The position numbers and the translations under genes are program-made. This document shows positions 58,179-64,000 of a stretch of DNA of 64,000 nt, one piece after another. The notes beneath the pieces are model-generated. The model had not been told where the DNA came from. It did not search any database and worked only from the letters and a program-made list of their open reading frames with translations. The stretch comes from Streptomyces asoensis (lineage in GTDB: Bacteria; Actinomycetota; Actinomycetes; Streptomycetales; Streptomycetaceae), in NCBI RefSeq assembly GCF_013085465.1, contig NZ_CP049838.1, forward strand, positions 5,952,001-6,016,000, in the 5' to 3' direction. Every line of letters starts with the position of its first letter. Position 1 is the stretch's first letter.

Positions 58179-59492
58179 GTGCTCACCGCGTTCGCCCGGG
58201 CGTTCAGGACGCCCGACCTGCGCAAGAAGCTGCTCTTCACGCTCGCCATCATCGTGATCTACCGGCTCGGAACGCATATTCCGATCCCCGGTGTCGACTA
58301 CACGTCCGTTCAGCGGTGCGTGGACGAGGCGTCCGGCAACCAGGGCCTCTTCGGTCTGGTGAACATGTTCAGCGGCGGCGCGCTGCTCCAGATCACCATC
58401 TTCGCGCTGGGCATCATGCCGTACATCACCGCGAGCATCATTCTTCAGCTGCTGACCGTGGTGATCCCGCGTCTGGAAGCCCTCAAGAAGGAGGGCCAGG
58501 CCGGCACCGCGAAGATCACGCAGTACACCCGCTACCTCACCGTGGCGCTCGCCATCCTTCAGGGCACCGGCCTGGTGGCCACCGCCCGCAGCGGCGCCCT
58601 GTTCTCCGGTTGCACGGTCGCCTCGAGCATCGTCCCGGACCGCGCGATCTTCACCACCATCGTCATGGTCATCTGCATGACCGCCGGTACGGCCATGGTC
58701 ATGTGGCTCGGTGAGCTCATCACCGACCGCGGTATCGGCAACGGCATGTCGATCCTGATGTTCATCTCGATCGCCGCGACCTTCCCCTCGGCCCTGTGGG
58801 CCATCAAGAAGCAGGGCACGCTCGCGGGCGGCTGGATCGAGTTCGGCACCGTCATCCTGGTCGGCCTGGTCATGGTCGGTCTGGTGGTCTTCGTCGAGCA
58901 GGCCCAGCGCCGTATCCCCGTGCAGTACGCGAAGCGCATGATCGGCCGCCGGTCCTACGGCGGTACCTCGACGTACATCCCGCTGAAGGTGAACCAGGCC
59001 GGTGTGATCCCGGTCATCTTCGCCTCGTCGCTGCTCTACATCCCGGCTCTCGTCGCCCAGTTCTCCAGCGGAACCTCCAGCTGGAAGACCTGGATCGAGA
59101 CCAACCTGACCAAGGGTGACCACCCGATCTACATCAGCATGTACTTCCTGCTGATCGTTTTCTTCGCGTTCTTCTACGTGGCTATCTCCTTCAACCCCGA
59201 GGAAGTAGCCGACAACATGAAGAAGTATGGTGGCTTCATCCCGGGCATCCGGGCTGGCCGACCGACCGCTGAGTACCTCTCCTACGTGCTCAACCGGATC
59301 ACCTGGCCGGGTTCGCTGTATCTGGGTCTGATCGCTCTTGTACCGACGATGGCGTTGGTTGGCTTCGGGGCAAGCCAGAACTTCCCGTTCGGTGGTACCA
59401 GCATCCTGATCATCGTGGGTGTCGGTCTCGAGACGGTGAAGCAAATTGAGAGCCAGCTCCAGCAGCGCAATTACGAAGGGTTCCTCCGCTGA
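58179..59492 (+). CDS. secY: Preprotein translocase subunit SecY
   Basis: The protein-conducting channel of the plasma membrane. It is 437 aa, GTG start, with ten membrane helices. Visible signatures: GTHIPIPGVDY, GIMPYITASIILQLL, and the cytoplasmic PGIRAGRPTAEYLSYVLNRI. The gene overlaps adk by 1 bp. Confidence 0.98.
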   Translation: MLTAFARAFRTPDLRKKLLFTLAIIVIYRLGTHIPIPGVDYTSVQRCVDEASGNQGLFGLVNMFSGGALLQITIFALGIMPYITASIILQLLTVVIPRLEALKKEGQAGTAKITQYTRYLTVALAILQGTGLVATARSGALFSGCTVASSIVPDRAIFTTIVMVICMTAGTAMVMWLGELITDRGIGNGMSILMFISIAATFPSALWAIKKQGTLAGGWIEFGTVILVGLVMVGLVVFVEQAQRRIPVQYAKRMIGRRSYGGTSTYIPLKVNQAGVIPVIFASSLLYIPALVAQFSSGTSSWKTWIETNLTKGDHPIYISMYFLLIVFFAFFYVAISFNPEEVADNMKKYGGFIPGIRAGRPTAEYLSYVLNRITWPGSLYLGLIALVPTMALVGFGASQNFPFGGTSILIIVGVGLETVKQIESQLQQRNYEGFLR

Positions 59493-60154
59493 TGCGTATC
59501 GTCCTCGTCGGGCCGCCGGGCGCCGGAAAGGGAACGCAGGCCACACGTCTGGCCGAGAAGCTGCGCGTTCCGCACATCTCCACGGGCGACCTGTTCCGCG
59601 CCAACATCAGCCAGCAGACGGAACTCGGGAAACTCGCGAAGTCCTACATGGACGCCGGCAACCTCGTCCCCGACGAGGTCACCATCGCCATGGCCAAGGA
59701 CCGCATGGAGCAGCCGGACGCCGAGCGCGGCTTCCTGCTGGACGGTTTCCCGCGCAACGTCTCGCAGGCCGAGGCGCTGGACGAGCTCCTCACCATCGAG
59801 GGCATCAAGCTGGACGCGGTACTGGACCTGGAGGCCCCGGAGGAGGAGGTCGTCAAGCGGATCGCCGGTCGGCGCATCTGCCGTAACGACTCCTCGCACG
59901 TCTTCCACGTGACGTACAAGAAGGCCGCCAAGGAAGGCGTCTGTGACGTCTGCGGCGGCGAGCTGTACCAGCGGGACGACGACTCCGAGGAGACGGTCCG
60001 CACGCGGCTCGAGGTCTACCACACGCAGACCGAGCCGATCATCGACTACTACAAGTCGCAGGGCCTGGTCGTGACCATCGAGGCCATGGGCCCGGTGGAA
60101 GAGGTCACCGCCCGTGCGCTGGCCGCACTGAAGCGTGAGGGCGACGACCAGTAG
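59492..60154 (+). CDS. adk: Adenylate kinase
   Basis: Interconverts ATP + AMP and 2 ADP. It is 220 aa with the P-loop GPPGAGKGTQA at the N-terminus, the NMP-binding region STGDLFRANI, and LLDGFPRNVSQAE. The LID includes CRNDSSHVFH and CDVCGGELYQR, a long-LID form, with only part of the classical four-cysteine zinc site. Translationally coupled to secY. Confidence 0.97.
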   Translation: MRIVLVGPPGAGKGTQATRLAEKLRVPHISTGDLFRANISQQTELGKLAKSYMDAGNLVPDEVTIAMAKDRMEQPDAERGFLLDGFPRNVSQAEALDELLTIEGIKLDAVLDLEAPEEEVVKRIAGRRICRNDSSHVFHVTYKKAAKEGVCDVCGGELYQRDDDSEETVRTRLEVYHTQTEPIIDYYKSQGLVVTIEAMGPVEEVTARALAALKREGDDQ

Positions 60155-60166
60155 TCGTCGCTCCCC

Positions 60167-60204
60167 GTACGGCCGTGGAGTCCTTCCGGACACCACGGCC
60201 GTAC
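60167..60204 (+). terminator. Hairpin between adk and map
   Basis: GTACGGCCGTGG (60167-60178) pairs with CCACGGCCGTAC (60193-60204), followed by TGTTGTGT. Likely a terminator or partial terminator after adk. Confidence 0.65.
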
Positions 60205-60259
60205 TGTTGTGTGCATACGTAACCCGACCGACCTGAGTGACGGAGAGCGCAGGCCCCCC

Positions 60260-61096
60260 ATGGTGCAGATCAAGAGCCCCGAGCAGATCGCCAAGATGCG
60301 TGAGGCGGGACTGGTCGTCGCCGCCATCCACGCGGCCACGCGCGAAGCGGCGGTGCCGGGGGCGACGACGAAGGACCTGGACGACGTCGCCCGTAAGGTC
60401 CTGGCGGAGAACGGCGCGAAGTCGAACTTCCTCGGCTACGGCGGTTTCCCCGCGACGATCTGCACCTCGGTGAACGACGTGGTGGTGCACGGCATCCCCT
60501 CCGACGAGGTCGTCCTCAAGGACGGCGACGTCATCTCCATCGACTGCGGCGCGATCGTCGACGGCTGGCACGGCGACGCGGCGTACACGGCGTTCGTCGG
60601 CTCAGGTCACGCTCCGGAGCTGGTCGAGCTCTCCCGGGTCACCGAGGAGTCGATGTGGGCCGGCATCGCCGCCATGAAGGTGGGCAGCCGGCTGGTCGAC
60701 GTCTCGCGCGCGATCGAGACGTACATCCGCCGTCAGCCCAAGCCGGGCGGCGGGCGCTACGGCATCATCGAGGACTACGGCGGCCATGGCATCGGCACCG
60801 AGATGCACATGGACCCGCACCTCCTGAACTACGTCGACCGCAGGCGGGGCAAGGGGCCGAAGCTGGTTCCCGGCTTCTGCCTGGCCATCGAGCCGATGGT
60901 GTCCCTGGGGACCCCGCGTACCGAGGTCCTCGAGGACGACTGGACGGTCATCACCACCGACGGCACGTGGTCCTCGCACTGGGAGCACTCGGTCGCGTTG
61001 ACGGAGGCGGGTCCGCTGGTGCTGACGGCTGTCGACGGTGGTAAGGCGAAGCTCGCGGAGCACGGGATCGTGGCGGCACCGGACCCGCTGGCCTGA
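60260..61096 (+). CDS. map: Methionine aminopeptidase
   Basis: Removes N-terminal formyl-free methionine. It is 278 aa from ATG 60260, which gives MVQIKSPEQIAKMREAGLVV. Visible metal-ligand regions: DGDVISIDCGAIVDGWHGD (two Asp), YGGHGIGTEMHMDPH (His), and a C-terminal WEHSVALTEAGP (Glu). Type I enzyme. An upstream in-frame open region is leader. Confidence 0.97.
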   Translation: MVQIKSPEQIAKMREAGLVVAAIHAATREAAVPGATTKDLDDVARKVLAENGAKSNFLGYGGFPATICTSVNDVVVHGIPSDEVVLKDGDVISIDCGAIVDGWHGDAAYTAFVGSGHAPELVELSRVTEESMWAGIAAMKVGSRLVDVSRAIETYIRRQPKPGGGRYGIIEDYGGHGIGTEMHMDPHLLNYVDRRRGKGPKLVPGFCLAIEPMVSLGTPRTEVLEDDWTVITTDGTWSSHWEHSVALTEAGPLVLTAVDGGKAKLAEHGIVAAPDPLA

Positions 61097-61159
61097 GGGT
61101 TTCCCTCCCGGGGCGTGCTGTGGGGTTTCTCGCCCCCGCCGCCCCTTCCCTTCCCGTCC

Positions 61160-61248
61160 CTGGGGGCTCTGCCCCCAGACCCCCCTTTCGGCCTGGACAG
61201 CCTCGTCCTCAAACGCCGGACGGGCTGAGATGCCGGACGGGCTGAGAT
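61160..61248. repeat. Streptomyces interspersed intergenic repeat
   Basis: Hairpin CTGGGGGCTCTGCCCCCAG (61160-61178), then CCTCGTCCTCAAACGCC and the 17-mer GCCGGACGGGCTGAGAT twice in tandem (61215-61231, 61232-61248). I recognise both parts as elements scattered through intergenic regions of Streptomyces genomes. Possible terminator for map. Confidence 0.7.
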
Positions 61249-61304
61249 GCCGGGTCGGGTGGGTGGTTCGCTTAAGGATCTCCTCTGTGGGGCAGACTTC
61301 CGGA

Positions 61305-61334
61305 TTCGTGTTTCGGCGGGGCCTGACGTAGACT
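61305..61334 (+). promoter_or_regulatory. Candidate infA promoter
   Basis: TTCGTG (61305-61310) and TAGACT (61329-61334), 18-bp spacer, about 95 bp upstream of infA. Weak -35; prediction by eye. Confidence 0.35.
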
Positions 61335-61427
61335 GACTCGTCGGCTCTCGTGCACCCGCATGTCTGCATGCGCCCTTCGGGGAAACGCAAGGGAGTCGAT
61401 CAAGGTAGTCGATTCGAAGGGCGAAGC

Positions 61428-61649
61428 GTGGCCAAGAAGCAAGGTGCCATCGAGATCGAGGGCACTGTCGTCGAGTCTCTTCCGAACGCCATGTTCAAGG
61501 TCGAGCTCCAGAACGGCCACCAGGTCCTGGCACACATCAGCGGCAAGATGCGTATGCACTACATCCGCATCCTCCCTGACGACCGGGTCGTGGTGGAGTT
61601 GTCTCCGTACGACCTGACGCGTGGCCGGATCGTCTACCGCTACAAGTAG
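61428..61649 (+). CDS. infA: Translation initiation factor IF-1
   Basis: OB-fold factor that occupies the 30S A site during initiation. It is 73 aa from GTG 61428, [20 protein letters not shown], with [20 protein letters not shown]. The preceding in-frame codons are leader. It is followed by rpmJ. Confidence 0.97.
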   Translation: MAKKQGAIEIEGTVVESLPNAMFKVELQNGHQVLAHISGKMRMHYIRILPDDRVVVELSPYDLTRGRIVYRYK

Positions 61650-61721
61650 ATCTTGCCCAGGTCTTCGTGCGCCCTTCGGGCGTTCGGGGCTGTCGGCAAC
61701 TGACCCGGAGAACCTCACCCA

Positions 61722-61835
61722 ATGAAGGTCAAGCCGAGCGTCAAGAAGATCTGCGACAAGTGCAGGGTGATCCGCCGTCACGGTCGGGTCATGGTCATTT
61801 GCGAGAACCCGCGCCACAAGCAGCGCCAGGGCTGA
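61722..61835 (+). CDS. rpmJ: 50S ribosomal protein L36 (zinc type)
   Basis: A 37-aa protein starting [14 protein letters not shown] and ending [10 protein letters not shown]. Zinc ligands are Cys 11, 14 and 27 and a His near 32, so this is the zinc-containing (C+) form. It lies between infA and rpsM, as in other Gram-positive bacteria. Confidence 0.95.
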   Translation: MKVKPSVKKICDKCRVIRRHGRVMVICENPRHKQRQG

Positions 61836-62066
61836 TCGCTTACAGATCACACCCTCTGCATCGATATCGCAGAGACTTCGCGCGACGCGAGCTGAATTTG
61901 TTCATACGCAGATCCCAGGCGGGTTCTCCCTCCTGATACCCCCGGCTCGGAGGCCGGGGACCCATTCGTACCTAATCCTCGACTGTGCTCTTTGAGCGGC
62001 AGGAGGAGGCCGGCGGATGGGATTCGGTTCTGCGGAAGACCTCCGAAGATCAACTGGAGCCATTGA
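61836..62066 (+). promoter_or_regulatory. Structured leader before rpsM
   Basis: A 231-bp gap with hairpins CTCTGC ... GCAGAG (61854-61874) and CCCCGGC ... GCCGGGG (61940-61959). Untranslated region of the alpha-type operon; resembles a ribosomal-protein autoregulatory leader, but I cannot assign the ligand. Confidence 0.55.
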
Positions 62067-62447
62067 ATGGCACGCGTTTCCGGTGTCGACATCCCGCGCG
62101 AAAAGCGTGTGGAGGTCGCCCTCACCTACGTGTTCGGCATCGGCCGGACCCTCTCCCAGGAGACGCTGGCAGCGACCGGCGTCGACCCGAACACCCGCGT
62201 TCGCGACCTCTCCGAGGAGCAGCTCGTCGCGATCCGCGAGTACGTGGACGCCAACATCAAGACCGAGGGTGACCTTCGTCGCGAGATCCAGGCCGACATC
62301 CGCCGCAAGGTCGAGATCGGTTGCTACCAGGGTCTCCGTCACCGTCGTGGTCTGCCTGTCCGCGGTCAGCGCACCAGCACGAACGCTCGTACCCGCAAGG
62401 GCCCGCGTCGCGCCATCGCCGGCAAGAAGAAGCCGGGCAAGAAGTAG
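62067..62447 (+). CDS. rpsM: 30S ribosomal protein S13
   Basis: Head protein contacting the large subunit (bridge B1). It is 126 aa, [20 protein letters not shown], with [20 protein letters not shown] and a Lys-rich tail. First gene of rpsM-rpsK-rpoA. Confidence 0.98.
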   Translation: MARVSGVDIPREKRVEVALTYVFGIGRTLSQETLAATGVDPNTRVRDLSEEQLVAIREYVDANIKTEGDLRREIQADIRRKVEIGCYQGLRHRRGLPVRGQRTSTNARTRKGPRRAIAGKKKPGKK

Positions 62448-62518
62448 TCCTCAGCGGGACAACGCTTCATCAGCGGTCTTCGCTGTAGGACCGACCACCT
62501 CCCCGTAGGAGTTTGTAG

Positions 62519-62923
62519 ATGCCCCCCAAGGGTCGTCAGGGCGCTGCCAAGAAGGTGCGCCGCAAGGAAAAGAAGAACGTCGCGCACGGCCAGGCGCACA
62601 TCAAGAGCACGTTCAACAACACGATCGTGTCCATCACGGACCCGGCCGGAAACGTGATCTCGTGGGCCTCCGCCGGCCACGTCGGTTTCAAGGGCTCGCG
62701 CAAGTCCACGCCGTTCGCCGCGCAGATGGCCGCCGAGTCGGCTGCCCGTCGCGCGCAGGAGCACGGCATGCGCAAGGTCGACGTCTTCGTCAAGGGCCCG
62801 GGCGCCGGTCGTGAGACCGCCATCCGCTCCCTCCAGGCGACGGGCCTCGAGGTCGGCTCCATCCAGGACGTCACCCCGACCCCGCACAACGGCTGCCGTC
62901 CGCCGAAGCGTCGTCGCGTCTGA
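62519..62923 (+). CDS. rpsK: 30S ribosomal protein S11
   Basis: Platform protein near the E site. It is 134 aa, with [39 protein letters not shown] and the C-terminus [11 protein letters not shown]. The DNA coding for this last segment is repeated downstream (see the tandem repeat feature). The reading frame itself is intact. Confidence 0.97.
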   Translation: MPPKGRQGAAKKVRRKEKKNVAHGQAHIKSTFNNTIVSITDPAGNVISWASAGHVGFKGSRKSTPFAAQMAAESAARRAQEHGMRKVDVFVKGPGAGRETAIRSLQATGLEVGSIQDVTPTPHNGCRPPKRRRV

Positions 62924-63126
62924 CGCACCGGCCTACGGTGTCTCGGCCTCCGGCTGGGGGTGTGGGGGTTACCCCCCACATGCCGCAGTACGGCTGCCGT
63001 CCGCCGAAGCGTCGTCGCGTCTGACGCACCGGCCTACGGTGTCTCGGCCTCCGGCTGGGGGTGTGGGGGTTACCCCCCACATGTCGCGGTACGGCTGCCG
63101 TCCGCCGAAGGGTCGTCGCGTCTGAC
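62890..63126. repeat. 101-bp tandem duplication containing the rpsK 3' end
   Basis: Copy 1 runs 62890-62990 and starts inside rpsK, copy 2 runs 62991-63091, and a partial third copy (about 35 bp) runs 63092-63126. GGCTGCCGTC starts at 62891, 62992 and 63093, an exact period of 101 bp. Few mismatches separate the copies, for example ATGCCGCAG against ATGTCGCGG. Each full unit has a strong hairpin TGTGGGGG-TTAC-CCCCCACA. Confidence 0.95.
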
Positions 63127-63280
63127 GTACGGCCACGTGTCGGTCTGAAGGCTTTCGGGCGGTACGGCTCTGTAAAGGGCCGTATCGCCCGTACCCTTGC
63201 AGTACCCGTGCGGTGAAAACGCACGGTTCCGTCGGGCGTCAAATAGCGGGCGTCCACGAAAGAAGGATCTGATCGCCACA
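62924..63280 (+). other. 357-bp gap between rpsK and rpoA
   Basis: No gene. It contains the duplicated rpsK 3' ends, two copies of the TGTGGGGG hairpin, and the rpoA leader. No additional coding region such as rpsD is present. Confidence 0.75.
63157..63226 (+). promoter_or_regulatory. rpoA leader hairpins
   Basis: GGGCGGTACGGC (63157-63168) pairs with GCCGTATCGCCC (63179-63190). CCGTGCG (63206-63212) pairs with CGCACGG (63220-63226). Either attenuator or leader structure before rpoA. Confidence 0.55.
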
Positions 63281-64000
63281 TGCTGATCGCTCAGCGTCCC
63301 TCGTTGACCGAAGAGGTCGTCGACGAGTTCCGCTCCCGGTTCGTGATCGAGCCGCTGGAGCCGGGCTTCGGTTACACCCTCGGTAACTCCCTCCGCCGGA
63401 CCCTCCTGTCCTCGATCCCGGGTGCGGCGGTCACGTCCATCCGTATCGACGGCGTGCTGCACGAGTTCACCACCGTGCCGGGCGTCAAGGAGGACGTCAC
63501 CGACCTGATCCTCAACATCAAGCAGCTGGTCGTCTCCTCGGAGCACGACGAGCCGGTCGTGATGTACCTGCGCAAGCAGGGGCCGGGTCTGGTCACCGCC
63601 GCCGACATCGCGCCCCCGGCCGGTGTCGAGGTGCACAACCCCGACCTCGTCCTCGCCACGCTCAACGGCAAGGGCAAGCTGGAGATGGAGCTGACGGTCG
63701 AGCGTGGCCGCGGTTACGTCTCCGCCGTGCAGAACAAGCAGGTCGGTCAGGAGATCGGGCGCGTCCCGGTCGACTCGATCTACTCGCCGGTTCTCAAGGT
63801 CACGTACAAGGTCGAGGCCACGCGTGTCGAGCAGCGCACCGACTTCGACAAGCTGATCGTCGACGTCGAGACCAAGCAGGCGATGCGTCCCCGTGACGCC
63901 ATGGCCTCCGCCGGTAAGACGCTGGTCGAGCTGTTCGGTCTCGCCCGCGAGCTGAACATCGACGCCGAGGGCATCGACATGGGCCCGTCCCCCACGGACG
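63281..64000 (+). CDS. rpoA: DNA-directed RNA polymerase alpha subunit (partial, 3' end outside window)
   Basis: The first 240 residues are present. [20 protein letters not shown] begins the N-terminal domain, with the dimerisation segment [20 protein letters not shown]. The N-terminal domain ends near residue 225, so the C-terminal DNA-binding domain lies beyond the window. ATG 63281 follows AAGAAGGATC. Confidence 0.97.

Larger units (their letters stand above)
61097..61427 (+). other. 331-bp gap: interspersed repeat and infA leader
   Basis: No gene. The first part carries a Streptomyces-type interspersed repeat (see 61160-61248), and the last 130 bp contain the putative infA promoter (TTCGTG 61305-61310, TAGACT 61329-61334, 18-bp spacer) and leader. 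Confidence 0.7.

Noticed and set aside
62890..63126. CRISPR-like array
   Set aside because: The repeat unit is 101 bp with no unique spacers and no cas genes; it is a tandem duplication.
62811..63148. Open frames across the rpsK tandem repeats
   Set aside because: Created by the 101-bp duplication; they repeat the out-of-frame rpsK tail and have no own start signals.

Overview
The window is a high-GC actinobacterial chromosome segment, almost certainly Streptomyces. The gene order murB - adenosine deaminase - aspartate aminotransferase - tRNA-Trp - secE - nusG - rplK - rplA - two lipoproteins - rplJ - rplL - rpoB - rpoC matches what I know of the Streptomyces core chromosome. Codons end mostly in G or C, GTG and TTG starts are common, and RpoB, RpoC, EF-Tu and the ribosomal proteins read as Streptomyces proteins. 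No database was searched.

Layout. (1) 1-6640: murB, then adenosine deaminase and aspartate aminotransferase on the minus strand, tRNA-Trp, then secE, nusG, rplK and rplA. (2) 6700-8552: two paralogous lipoproteins inside the transcription/translation block. (3) 8580-17980: rplJL with its leader, then rpoBC. (4) 18011-38663: an accessory island between rpoC and rpsL. It encodes a non-contractile (siphovirus-type) tail, an amidase endolysin, a holin and an XhlA-like protein, with a regulatory module at its far end, but no terminase, portal, capsid, protease, integrase or replication gene. (5) 38716-41220: a membrane mannosyltransferase-like protein divergent from a family 2 glycosyltransferase. 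(6) 41253-45920: the str operon rpsL-rpsG-fusA-tuf. (7) 45947-47558: an ECF sigma factor and its membrane partner. (8) 47679-64000: the S10/spc/alpha clusters, rpsJ to rplO, secY-adk-map, infA-rpmJ-rpsM-rpsK and rpoA, which runs off the end.

The island is the most interesting part. Reading leftward (minus strand) from about 36.3 kb it carries a tail terminator, major tail protein, two tail-assembly chaperone frames joined by a probable -1 ribosomal frameshift, two tape-measure-like proteins, a Pro-rich repeat ORF, a distal tail protein, four paralogous fibre-like proteins, a Gp37-like hub, two further tail proteins and the lysis genes. Two plus-strand genes interrupt it. A tail plus lysis set without head genes is the content of a domesticated flexible tailocin (F-type, bacteriocin-like particle), though a decayed prophage is the alternative. 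An XRE-type regulator, a WhiB-like gene, a zinc-ribbon gene and a MerR-like gene lie at the promoter end. Three near-identical 16-bp palindromic sites sit in front of the tail operon, the WhiB operon and the regulator gene, which suggests one switch controlling all three.

Other notable signals: RpoB carries Asn at the position of E. coli Ser531 in the rifamycin pocket; rpsL and rpsJ share an identical 25-nt leader hairpin; and the 3' end of rpsK is repeated downstream in a 101-bp tandem duplication.
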